64,000 nucleotides of DNA, taken from contig NC_133289.1 in the NCBI RefSeq assembly GCF_005239225.2, positions 13,252,889 through 13,316,888 of the forward strand. Direction: 5' to 3'. Shown here piece by piece: positions 11,151 through 22,903 of the stretch (position 1 is its first letter; the number at the start of each line of letters is the position of its first letter). This DNA comes from Populus alba. Taxonomy: Eukaryota; Streptophyta; Magnoliopsida; Malpighiales; Salicaceae. A model generated the notes under the pieces. It saw nothing but the letters and a program-made list of their open reading frames with translations. It did no database searches and was not told where the DNA came from. Position numbers and translations under genes: made by a program.

Positions 11151-14130
11151 TAGAAAACTTTGATTTCTTTCTTTAAAAAAAAGATTTAATTTCGATGATG
11201 TTTAAGATGAATCTAAATCATAAAAACTCAATTACGGTAATTATTCCCTAATCACAAACCCTAGATAAACAAACGAAATCCTAAAAGAAAAGATTTCAAA
11301 CTTCTTATTATTCATTCATGTATTATCCAAACATGCACATAAATCATAATTTTTCACATTCATTACATTCAAGGATATTTAGCCTAAACCCTAATGTATT
11401 AAGCAAAAAGAGCATTGGCCATCGAAGTTAAATCACAAAGACACTCTAAAGAAGTGAACTTCAAATCCCCAAACATGTATTTGTAACTTAAACATGACAT
11501 CCAATGAATTAAAACCCTAGATTGGAGAAACTTTAAATTATTATATTCTCTAAATCAAAGGACACACATGCTTTATAACCACAACAATGCATTAGAACCC
11601 TAGAAAATTGAAAATCTTAGGATTCAAGAGCATCCTTACACACCACATTTTATATTTAACCCTAGTTCAAAGAAAGAATAGAAACCTTTCTTACCACATT
11701 TTCTCATGAATCAAAACATTAACGCTACATGCTTAAAAGGTGTCTACTTCCATAATTTAAAAAGCCATAAATGAGTTCTAAAATAGTTATTTGGATTAGC
11801 TTAGACCCTAATGCACCCTATTTGTTAATCTTTTGTAGCAATTAGATCATGGAAAGATAATGGCCTCTCTTAGAAAGAGAGGAACTGTCACTTTAAATAA
11901 AAAGGATAAAGGGAAGGGAGAACTCTTTATGACTTTTAAATTCTAAAAGAAAACGTATCAGAATAGGAAATTAAGAGAAACATTATGCAAGCAGGAATTC
12001 TAGAAAGCATTATGGAATTCAAGGAAATTAAAGAAAAGTAGGAAGAATTGGAGAAGAAGGGAATTCATTCATGAATTCATTCAATAAAATGATCTTTTTT
12101 ATTTAAGACCAATTGGTAAAGTTTCCTGACATCCTTATTCTCCTTTTTTTTTTTTAAGAGAAAAGGAAAAACCCTAATTTATTCTGTAAAAAAATAGAGT
12201 TCATGTAGATTGAAATAAAATGTTGATTTAGTAAAGATTTCATGAAATAATGTTGTAATAAAAAGTAATTAGCAGAAATAAACAGCAAATTAAAGAGAAA
12301 TCTAGGATAAAAACCTTAATTAGGTTTGGCTAATTAGGGAAAATATTATGTGTAATCTTTGTTTGGATTTATGCATAATTACAGGGGTATAAACATAAAG
12401 GATGCGATAAAAATAAGCTTACACATGAAAACAAGATGGAAAGATGAGTTTTTTGAATTCTTGAATTCTAGGGTTTTGAATAATATTTGAGAAAATCATG
12501 TTTCCATAAGAAATAATGAAATTTTATAATTAGGGAATATAATTAAGGGTAATATTGTGGAAGATTTGAAAAGAAACTTTTAAGGAGGAAGATAAAGGGT
12601 TTCGGTTATCATGAGTTTTGACGGGGAAAGGGGGGTTGGTGTATTTAAGTGTGTATCATTTAAGAATTCATTATTTGATATTTTAAGTATGTAACTTGAA
12701 TGAGTATGAATCGCTTTTGAAAGGAAAATCAAGAATTTCAAGGGTGAAGGTTTCAACTAGAGAAAGAAAGAAGACAAAATTTTCTAGAAACAACTGGATT
12801 AATTTAAGAAATGGTCGAACCATATTGGCTATTGCCTAATTTTAGTTGATTTATTGTTTTGGTTTTTTTAAGAAGATGAAGTAATGCATACATCTATGGC
12901 CCAATAAGGGCTATTATAATAGCTTAAATTTGGTCCATTAAGGATTATTTTAGCACCCTAAGATAGTACAAACAAGGGTTGAAGTAGCAGCCTTGATTAG
13001 GGAAGAGTCTAAGAATTATTTGACGGTCAAAACATGTCTAATATAAAGCTGATGTAACAGTCGTATTAGAGAGGTAAGGGGGGTTGATTTGGTAAGCCCC
13101 AAAATTTAATGAAAAGATAGGTGATTTTTATGTGGAAAAGAAAACATAATATATGTGTGCATGAAATTCAACTGCATGATAATATTTCTTATGTTGAAAA
13201 GTTAAGTGTTGGAAATATAAAACTTAACATGTGATAATATAAGGGCACAAGGAATGAATTTGATGTAAGACCTTGTGTGATGCAAGAAAGGCATATGTTG
13301 TTAAGTTTACCTTTTAGTATTCTTGTGTAGAAATCATCATTTGGTTCTAATGTTATATGAAAGAGTTAGCTTAGATATCAGGGGCATATGTGTAAGATGT
13401 TGAAATAAAAGGTTTTGATTGGTGCAACACTTTTACTAATTATTGGTATAGGAAATGTTTATAATAAAGGATGTAAAATAATAAAAATTATGGAAATTGT
13501 GAAAGTAAATTTAACATATGCTTGATTTGTTAATGATGTTATGTGATGATATAATTTTTATTTTAAATTCTTAGTATTCTTAGTTTTTACAAGTTCTTCA
13601 TATGCTCCTCAAAACTAGATTGACATGATAAACTCTATAGTTGTAGGACTTTTACAAAAATTTAATTTAACTATAAGATTTTCATATTTTATGATATTCA
13701 TATTAGTTCTTAAAAGAGTATAATAAACATAATTGTTCAATTATTAAGGATGATTATTTTATAATAGTAAAGCTGTAAAAACATCAATGGATCCAATCTT
13801 TTTATTATAAATATAAATTGTGTTGTCTTACTATTTTAAGTCCTTCTATTATAGTATTGTACTGTAAAATTTGTTCATGATTGTTTGGTTTGAGAATATA
13901 TATGGATGGTTATGGATAATGTTATCGGGTAGGTATGAGCACACCCAAACTTGTGATAAAAAAAAAAAAAAAAAAAGCTTTACACAAATCATATGTGTTT
14001 TATTAATGGTTATCTTATATGCCCGTATAGAAATTATATGGGGGTGATACATGTAGTATCATAATATAGGCTTGGCTCTGTAGAGTTAATGATACTAATG
14101 AAAATAAAATTTGAAATTATTATAAGATTG
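11151..14130. other. AT-rich DNA, probably old retroelement sequence
   Basis: No coding domain was recognised in the six frames. Its position directly upstream of the gag/protease remnant and its AT drift suggest the front part of the same dead element, but this is not proved. Confidence 0.3.
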
Positions 14131-14169
14131 TTCGTACTAGACATGAAACCAGGACTGACTTGTCTCTTG

Positions 14170-14905
14170 TGAGAGGGAGAAGACAGAGCATGAATATGAA
14201 GAAGGAGCAGTATCAAAGGGTAGGTGTTATATCTATAGACAGGAGGGGCATAAATGGAAGGATTATAAACATCTGGGGATAGATTGTTTCTACTGTTGAG
14301 AAACAAGACATTTTAAGAGAGAATGCCCTTTAAGGATGACGGGTTAGGGATCTCAGTTTTCAACATAGAGTCATCAACAATCAACAATTATGAACATGCC
14401 TAGGAGACCTACTCAGTTTGAGGGCAATGTTATACGAGGATGACTAAAGGGCAACAAAAAAAGACTCAAGAGAGGGTCTATCATTTGACATGGAAAGATG
14501 TTAGAACTGCAAGTAAAGTGTTGGCAAATATGATATAATTAAACTCTCAATCAGTTTATACTTTGTTTGATCCAGGTGCTACTTCTTCTTTTCTAGCATC
14601 TAGAATTTTGAATAAATTGGACTTGAATAGAGATATATTAGAAAGAGGAATAGTAGTTAGGACACCTTTGGATGAGTTTGTAGACATTAAAGATGTATGT
14701 AATGGGTGTGTAGTGTCAATTAGGGGAAAATTAGGGCAAACTTAATTTCATTACAGATATTTGATTTTGACATTATATCGGAATGAATTGGTTGAGTACA
14801 TATAAGACACAAATGAATTGTTTTATGAAAGTTGTAACCTTTGTAAGAGATGATGGCAATGAGGTGACATTGAGGGAAGAAAAGAGAGTGATGCCAAATA
14901 TGTAA
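14170..14905 (+). pseudogene. Ty3/gypsy gag zinc knuckle and aspartic protease remnant
   Basis: 14190-14285 encodes a decayed CCHC zinc knuckle, RCYIYRQEGHKWKDYK, in which two of the three cysteines have become tyrosine. 14476-14742 encodes RVYHLTWKDVRTASKVLA and then the retropepsin active site FDPGATSSF, followed by TPLDEFVD and NGCVVSIRG. A frameshift near 14745-14780 moves to the frame that reads GMNWLSTYKTQMNCF and TLREEKRVMPN, the normal continuation of plant Ty3/gypsy (chromovirus-like) protease. Reverse transcriptase and integrase do not follow; a dispersed repeat begins at about 15011. This is a dead fragment. Confidence 0.88.
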
Positions 14906-15010
14906 TATCGATTGTCGTGTCATACATGATGTTGGATGGTAGGTATGGCTATTGGATTTTGGAAATATTGGGAAATAATCATAAAAATTTTATTAATAAG
15001 ATTTAAGAGT

Positions 15011-15322
15011 CACTACCTAGCATTATAGTCACTGGGAAACCTAATAATCTGTGGAAATCTAGGTAAGGAGACTAATTGTGCATGGAAAAGATGCATTACC
15101 CCTAATGCACTCTACCTATAGTAAGATGTAGTGCTTTAAAACCCGATCTAGTGGTCAACCCGGCATCACCACCTACCATTATAGTCACTAGAAAACCTAA
15201 TAATCTATGAAAATCTAGATAATGAGACTAGTTGTGCATGGAGAAGATGCATTACCCCTAATGCATCCTACCTATAGTAAGATGTAGTGCTTTTAAACCT
15301 GGTTTGGTGGTCAACACGGCGC
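15011..15322. repeat. 156-bp tandem duplication inside an LTR-like repeat
   Basis: 15011-15166 and 15167-15322 are near copies (cac.acctagcattatagtcact, gcattacccctaatgca, agtaagatgtagtgcttt). The same unit occurs once, more diverged, at 525-690. This shows that a local duplication happened in this copy only. Confidence 0.88.
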
Positions 15323-15378
15323 AAAGCCCGGATCACGAGTTTTGACCAACCCCAATATTTTTTTATAAATCAAAACAA

Positions 15379-15545
15379 TATTGTTTTAGTAAAAAATAAA
15401 AAATAAAAATAGTCAGTTGGTTACAACTAGGTTTTTGACCAGGTCACCCGGGTTAACCTCAATTTTTTTATATAAATCAAAACAAACCGGGTCAAAAACC
15501 TAGTTGCAACCAGTTGACTATTTTTTTATTTTTTACCAAAACAAT
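15379..15545. repeat. Long imperfect inverted repeat (foldback or MITE-like)
   Basis: 15379-15440 and the reverse complement of 15489-15545 align over about 57 bp with few mismatches (attgtttt.gtaaaaaataaa on one end, caactaggtttttgacc on the other). A ~48-bp spacer contains cacccgggttaacc. Motifs aaaacaa and accgggt and the following ttttaaaactatgg resemble the MITE at 47966-48264, so both may belong to one family. Confidence 0.7.
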
Positions 15546-17340
15546 TTTAAAACTATGGTAAAATGAATTGTTGATTTATTATTTTTTCTAAGGTTGTGTT
15601 TTCATTCGTAGGTCTATCTAAGGTTTAAGAAAAGTCATCTTTAGTAAAGATATTTTATCTTATCAGGTTAAAATCTAACCATTTTAAAGCCTAAAAAATA
15701 TGTAAAATACACAATATAAAGAATTAAATAAATAAATTGATTTTTGTGGTATTTTTGAAATGTTAGTCAAATTCTAATAGAAAAATACAAACTTGTTATT
15801 ATACCCATTAATTGATTTTGTTTTTCAAAGTATGATAAAAATTCAATTTTGTTCTTTTTTGTATAAAAATATGCATGAAAATATTTAGAATTTGGTCATG
15901 CTCACAGAAATAAAAATATGTTTTGTATTTTTTTTAATAATGAATTTTTTTATTTTTTTTATATTTTTAAAATTAAAAAAAAAACAAGTATATTTAATAT
16001 TGGGTCAAAATCTTATAGTGTAAGTTTACAACTCAATTATTTAATGAAAATATTAAAAAACATAGTAGGGGAAAAAAAATATTAAAATAGTCCTTAATGT
16101 TTTTCAAAACTTTCTAAAATCTTTCTTTGGCAAAAAACAAACAAATCAATGCTAAAAGAAAAACGATATGATATGTTTGTCAAAAACACCCTTATCAAAA
16201 AATAAAAAAATAAAAAAAGTTTTAAACCATGTTTAGAAAACACGTTTAAGAAAAAAAAAAAAAAAAAAACAACAACATGTTTTCAGAGGTAAAATTTTGA
16301 CCAGCCCAACAAGGCCTTAAGCTCCTAAAGTTCCAGTCCAGTCGCGTGGACTGGACTAACCTCCATAGCCCAAAAGCGGTGCAGGCTTGTCAAGGAACAG
16401 AAAATACACAGGCCCTTTCTCTGAAGAGAACCGTCGGCCCTCTCAAAGAAGAAAAACCTTTGGAAGCAGATGATATATTTCCAGGAAGTCAAACTGACAT
16501 GGACGTAATAAAAAAACTCAGTGCCCTTCATATTTTCCAGTAACAAAGACATACTTCTCTCAAACAAAGATCAATCTAAGGCAGCATTATTAACAAAATC
16601 TTTTCGTAAAATCAAAAACAAAGAATGCTAACGTTGACCTACAAAGCCAGAGAGATGGATGCAAGTTTAGTCCTCACAGATCAACACAGCAGTCAGTATG
16701 TTTATTACTACAGTACTGATCTTCTTACGTTTCAAGATCAACAGGACCAGAGTTTCCAGTGGTCATTAAACGCCAGCGTAAAGACTGTTTCACTCTATTG
16801 TTTCCACACATACCATTACATCAACACAAACGGCTCATCGGACGGAGAAAGCACATACAGAGATAAGATCTGGAACGCGAAGAAAAGAGAAGACTTGTAT
16901 ACGTACATACCTGTCGTGACCTGTTGCATCAACCAAGATCAAATGCTGGTGGAAAGAAGATGGGGCTTTTGCTGTCGTCTCAGGGTCTCTCTTCTTCGGT
17001 GGCTTAATGATCTTTGATGACCATGACGTACCTTCAGTGTATATGAAGTAACCCTCTGTTCCCGATCTCTTATTGCCAACGAAGTCCCTTTCCTTTTCTT
17101 CTCAAGTTTTCCGAGAGCAAGCACTTTTTGTTTGCAATGGATGAGAGATGCTTCTTAGAATGGTTGTTGTTCGCTCAGTGTTGTTTGAAATGGTGTGTGG
17201 ACGGTGGGTTGAGTGGAGAAAAGTTTGTGGAGACCGTGAAAAGGAGAGGATGTCCACAAGGTCTCTTCGGAAGGTGATGAAGAAAGGAGCTCACGGTTTT
17301 TTCTTGCTTTAGAATGGTCGGGTGTACTAAAGAGCTTTTT
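15546..17340. mobile_element. LTR-like retroelement-derived DNA
   Basis: The first part (15600-15800) continues the match to the repeat at 700-930. The rest has LTR-like composition with a 29-bp T-tract at 17347. The longest open frame (16625-17017, 130 codons) has no recognisable domain and is taken as chance. Confidence 0.35.
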
Positions 17341-17653
17341 GGCTTCTTTTTTTTTTTTTTTTTTTTTTTTTTTTCCTCTAACTATTTCCTTATTTTCTTC
17401 TTCTTCTTCTTCTTTTGTTAATATTCATCCAAAATCACCCCTTTTTGTGTGTACAATAATTATAGGCAAAATAATTTTTTTTATTCCTTCTGTTTACTTG
17501 GTCCCAAACAATTAAAAGATCATTTTAGTGATCCCTTATTTTTTTTCTTTGTATTTTTAGTCACTTTGTCCGTCAACACTAACTTCGAGGAGAAAAAAAA
17601 AGACAATGATTTAAAAAATGGCTGCGTTAATAGATAGACGTGTTAATAATAAA

Positions 17654-17767
17654 TTTTTGAATTTTAAATGCTTTTAAAAAGCATTTTTGAATTTTGAATA
17701 CTTTCGAAAGATGTTTTTGAATTTTAAATTCTTTTGAAAAATGTTTTTGGATTCTTTTGAAAAGACA
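17654..17767. repeat. Minisatellite, 30-bp unit, about 3.8 copies
   Basis: Successive 30-bp units begin tttttgaatttt at 17654, 17684 and 17714, with a shorter last unit. Directly downstream (17878-18050) is a second direct repeat with a period of ~93 bp built on aataagaattttaatatgatta. Confidence 0.85.
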
Positions 17768-19439
17768 TTAAAAATGTTGAATAAGATTTAATTAAAATAT
17801 CTAATTAAATCATGTTTATAAAAATGAATTTTAATTTAGAGAGTTTTTTAAGCTAGAAAATGTTACTTAATTGATTCTAAAATAGTTTAGGATAGTAATA
17901 AGAATTTTAATATGATTATTTTTCTTGTTAAATCTTAAAAAATAGTTTTTTAATTCTATTTAATTGATCCCATTATGATTTAGGATATTAATAAGAATTT
18001 TAATATGATTAAGTTTCTTATTAAAATATTAAAAATAGTTTTTTTTATAAGAAAATTGAATTAAATACGATTTATAAAGCTTTGGGAAAATATCAAATTG
18101 AGTTTCACTTAATATTTCTAAATATTAGAAATATTATTTTAAATTTTATTATAAAGCAAAGAGTCATCCAATATATTTATGTATAAATATTAATATGTTC
18201 TTATGCATGATGGTTGATTCTAGACATTAAAAAGTCAATATGATTGTGTTTTTTTATGGTTGAATGGTTTTAATATTAAATAGGATTCATATGTCCTACC
18301 TATATTGAATTATTGATTGTTGAATGGTTGTAATAGTAAATATATTCTCTATTTTGTTTGGGTTGTAACATTTTTTTTATCTAATTACCCTCGAATGTAA
18401 CTTAAGGTTTATTATTCAATTATGTAAATATTATGTAATTTCAAAATGTAAAAATTTAGATAGAAAATATTATTTTGTAATCTAAGTTGAAGAAAAAAAC
18501 TTGACTTATATGAAGATTTGTAGCAACTACCTAGATTTTGATCATCTAATTCTCTTTAATGGCTTATAGTAATTACTTTAAATATGTTTATAACCACCCA
18601 ATTATAATGACCTACCTAGTGGTATATGTTTATGTATAATTATTAGGTATGAAATATCTTTAATGTTATGGAATGAGACATGATGAAAATAACAAATCCC
18701 TTATTAATATACTAAATACATATTGAGAATATGATTTGTTGCCTTATAGTTTTATATGCATAAAACCTGAGTTCTATTTATGGATAACATATTGGACTAC
18801 TCAAGATTACTAATACTTATATATGTTTAATGCTATAGAATTAAGTCATACTTAACTAAACTTATATGATTTAGATAAGTCACTCATAATTATATAATAT
18901 TATAGACAATAGTTTGACAAAACATAAATGAATATGTTTAGACAAATTGTTATCACTTAAATGATCTAGGAGTCATATACAAATGTGATTGATAAGCTAT
19001 GTTATATCTAAGCTAATTTAATTTATTATGGTTTGTTGAGTCACTCTAGATCATACAAATTAAATAAGATCTTAACCCACTAGAAGATCTAAGCAAGGTT
19101 TCTCTAATTAGTAGGGAGGACTATTAATTTGCAGGAAAATAATAAAAAATCAAATTATAATTAAAAACCTTATCTAAATATGATTTTAAATATTTACACT
19201 TAAAACCAAAAATTAATTATCTTTACATGTAAGTCTATAAATCACCAATAACTAGTTTTTTTTTTTTTTACAAATATTTTATTTATGGATAATTACTTTA
19301 GGAAAGGACTACATTCAAGGAAGTGGCCACCAAGAAAATAAAAAGATATACTAAAAGGAATTGAGTGATTTACTATAGCCCCCCCTTTTCCTGTTCACCA
19401 TTACAGTATGGTGACTTTTTTGTCCTTCACGTGAAAATT
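17768..19439. other. AT-rich intergenic DNA
   Basis: Apart from the direct repeat at 17878-18050 no gene or domain was recognised. Confidence 0.35.
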
Positions 19440-21260
19440 TATTTGCCTTTAAATTAGGAGCATTTTTGTCTTTTTATATAGAGCATTACGCATTATGAAT
19501 TTGTTTGAGAGTATTTTGATCAATTCAATATATTTATGAGCAGTAAATAACCAAAATACCTCCAAGTGTAAAAAAAGGATTACAAGTACGGGCATTTCAA
19601 TATTTGTGTTGTTTCATACACAGTAAAGTTTTATATATATATATATATATCCTTGGATTCAAGAAATTTAATTAATTGAGGACATGGGTATTATGGTCTT
19701 TTAGCCTTAGTTTTTTTGTTAAGCATTAGTTTGGTCAAGGGTAGCTATGTAATTTACCATTAAAATAATATTTTTAATTTGAAAACGTTGTTGGTGTATG
19801 CAATGCATGTGCCAATGTGTTGGAGCCGCTTATGCACTTTAAGTGGTGTGTGCGGCAACTCTTAGTGCTAAAAAATAAGCTTCCATTGTCTTATGTTATT
19901 TCTCATTGCCTCCTCTTCTATTTGGAGAGGCGTGTGGCGTCCAGGTCTTGTTGGTTTATAACGGTGACCTTTCCCCCCCCCTTATTTCTCTTTTCTAATC
20001 CGATAAATACATTACGGTCCTCATTATTATTGATATTTTAGATTCGGTCCTTTTTAGTTTTGAATTTTTTTTTCATTTTCCCTTTTGTTAAAGTTTGTAT
20101 TTTTTTTTTCAATTTAACCCTTGCTTTTTAATTTGTATAGATAATGTTTTTTTATTCAATCCTTCTACTTTTAAATTTTTATTTTTGTTCTTTGCCCTTT
20201 TGTCAAATTTTTTATGACTTTCAATTTTATTATTCAAATCAAGTTTGTAGTTTTTTTTTTCCAATGATAATAATGATTCTAGTTTTTGTCCCTCTTCTTT
20301 TGTTTTTTTATTTTTTTTTTGCTCTTTTACAAAGTTTCATAGTTTTCAATTCTATCCTTCAAATAAATTCATGGTTTTTGTTTTTTCAACAACAATAACA
20401 ATACAAATAGTAATGAAAATACTAATATTATTGATGGTAATAATAATGATGACGACAACGACAACAATAATAATAATAATAATAATAATAAGTGAGAATA
20501 ATAATAGTGGCAGTGGTAGTAATAATGATACTACTGCTACTACTAGCAGCAGCAGTGATAGTGATGATGATAAAAATACTATTAATAATAGTTATGATAA
20601 TAGTGATAATGACAATGGTAATATCAACAGTAGCAACAACAACAACAATAATAGTGATGATAATGGTTGTAATTGTTGTTAAGATAGTAATAATACTAAT
20701 ATAATTGCTACTATTATTACTAATAATGATAATACTAGCAGCAGCAATAACAATAATAGACTCAGCGATTTGTCCAAACCCGGGTGAGATCCGGTCATTA
20801 TTTGAATTCATTATAATATTTTTTTTAATGCCAAAAACTGATTGAAAACAAAGAAGTGAATGGTAATAATGATTTTTGATCCTTATTATTTGAATTAGTA
20901 TTTTTTAAAATTCATTTGAATGATTGAATTTTTTTTTAATTTTATATTATTTAATATTTAATTTATTAAAAATTAAACTTTATGCTTTTTTTATAGATTG
21001 GATGGTTCAGGTTTAATGACTCGCGTTACGAGTTTAAAAAGTTAATATTTTTTTAATGGTTTTATAATTCTTTTTATTTTTTTCGCTATTCTAGTCATAT
21101 AATCTGCGAGTTTTTCCAGTGTTAGCTTAGCTTTATTTTTTTATTATTTATATCATAACTAGTTTGTAATATTATTTTTTTAATTCAATACATGAATATT
21201 ACTTTTTTTAATATTAGTCCGGACCTGCGGTGAAACTCACACCGAACTAGTAACTTCTAT
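19440..21260 (+). repeat. Dispersed repeat family X, copy B
   Basis: This is the counterpart of 5020-6430. It has aataccaaaataccc-type phrases (19550) and a T/C-rich section with lines such as tttttatttttgttctttg (20180). The end section has aatgactcgcgttacgagtttaaaaagttaatatt (about 21017-21050), which aligns with 6083-6130. It differs from copy A by an inserted trinucleotide tract at 20387-20760. Confidence 0.5.
20387..20760. repeat. 370-bp impure trinucleotide repeat tract (TAA/CAA/GTA/GAT)
   Basis: Almost every triplet is NAA, NAT, AGY or GAY in a steady 3-bp rhythm, including a pure (taa)n of ~10 units near 20467-20491 and short (agc)n and (caa)n blocks. It makes chance open frames on both strands that encode poly-Asn/Ser/Asp or poly-Ile/Val. 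These are not genes. Confidence 0.9.
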
Positions 21261-21359
21261 TTGCGTTTTTATTTTATGAACTCATGCTCTCTTTTTATTA
21301 TAAATTCCCTGCGTATCATCATCAAGGATTCTCAAAACATAGGTACTACATCAAACTGC

Positions 21360-22700
21360 CATTGACATGAGAGTGAGTGATACAACAATTATCAGTGGTG
21401 GCTTTATGATCAATATTCTCACAAATAAGTACTTCATGCTGTGGTCAGAATTCAAGTTTAGGCTAGAGAAGATTAAAAAACAAAAAAGATATTGTATTCT
21501 GAAGAACGCGTACCCAGAAACTCTATCTTAAAAAAGCTGAAATAACTTGAAAGGATTCAAAGCAGTAGACAAAAAAACGAGAGGAACAAAACAGAACCTT
21601 TCTAAGGATCACTGGACATTTTTTTGGTTTCTTCGGTGATGAATTCATGAAGCAACATAACTACTGTCAAAATCTACAACCTAATCAACAATTCCCATTC
21701 CAAGGCAACTGCAGATGTCAAACCAAAATCGCTCAAGGAATGACATAAAATCTAAGGAAACATACCTTTCTACGGTATCACTGAGTATTTTTCGTTTCTT
21801 TGGTGATGAAAGATGCTCTCATGGCTCAGAGAAACCACTGTTGCATGTACTGAAATTGCAGAAAATATTAGAAACATCCTATCTGCTTCTGCCGTTGCTG
21901 TTGTTTGCCTTCCAACTAACAGCACCATTTTTATTTTTTTTGTTTAGACTTTATAGAAAGAATTTTTCTGGGCTCAAACCTCTCCCTCTTTTCTCTTCTC
22001 TGTTGTCTCCTTTTGCCTCTCTTCCTCTTATGATTTATAGGCATAGGAAAGGAAAAAACCACGAGCTACTATCTCTCCATTAAAGCCAAGATATTCCATA
22101 AACTTCATGGTTTTGCTTGATTTGGGAGACTAAATCGTGGCAGAAAAACATATGATTTTATGTTACAAATGTTGTAGCTCGCATGTCGTAGAATCATCAC
22201 AACATGATCTTGTCTTTGTTGGGGATCATTCAAAGATGAAAATCAATGCCAAAGATTGCTTGAGAAAGGTTGGAAATCAGTGTTTCCAATGTGTTTTTTT
22301 ATTTTCCACGTGAAACGCAGTCGTTTAAGGGATAGCTCTTGAATTCATTTGAGTCCTAGAATATCTCTATTTTTTTTCATTATAGTCCTTGGTCTTTTGA
22401 ATTTTCAAATTTCATTTAATCAGGGTTTTAATTTTGAATTTTCTTTTCAATTTCATCCCTAATTAATTAATTGAACCCTTTAATTTGGGTGTCTTTTCCA
22501 GCTTAGTCCTTAATTTTTTAAAATAATGCATTTTGGATCTTTTTTCATACTACCTAAAGAATGACATTTTTACCCCCTCTTGTGATTTTTCTCACTTATT
22601 TTTTTGAGAGACTTTATATCCTCTAGCACATGTTTAAGGGATGTTGATTTTGGTTGTTGCTTGGTGTGTTGTCAAACCCTATATATAGTTTCCTAGGAAA
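21360..22700 (+). mobile_element. LTR-like retroelement-derived DNA
   Basis: It carries an imperfect direct repeat (acctttcta.gg.atcactg..ttttt.gtttctt.ggtgatgaa at 21595 and 21763). A TATA-like gatttatagg lies at 22030, and a T/C-rich section with recurring phrases (tcctt..ttttgaattttc) at 22320-22560 is like that of 2080-2620. No coding domain was seen. LTR nature is inference. Confidence 0.33.
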
Positions 22701-22737
22701 TCAGAGCTTGCCTCCAGTTTTTTATTATGCCCTTAAT

Positions 22738-22903
22738 TTTTTTTTTATTAACATGGATGTCTGAATCAGCTTACGCGCACCTCGATTAATACTATGGGCT
22801 TGAGGTTAATGACCATGTAAGCCTCCAGTAACCTTGAGGGAACTCAAACTTGTGACCATTAGAAAGCAAACTCAAGGCATGACTAGTTGAGTTACCCCTC
22901 AGA
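22738..22903 (-). mobile_element. tRNA-derived SINE, minus strand
   Basis: Read on the minus strand it begins ctgaggggtaactcaactag, which contains an A-box-like taactcaactag. A B-box-like gtttgagttcc follows, then a body with ttactggaggcttacatgg, ttaacctcaagcccat and cgaggtgcgcgtaagctg, and finally an A-rich tail (the T-run at 22738-22748). The box spacing and tail fit a plant Pol III SINE. A decayed relative is at 9451-9600. Confidence 0.72.

Noticed and set aside
16625..17017. 130-codon plus-strand open frame
   Set aside because: No domain, unusual composition, and it lies in LTR-like DNA. Most likely chance.
20371..20811. Open frames on both strands (up to 127 codons) coding for Asn/Ser/Asp-rich or Ile/Val-rich peptides
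   Set aside because: They are products of the trinucleotide repeat tract.
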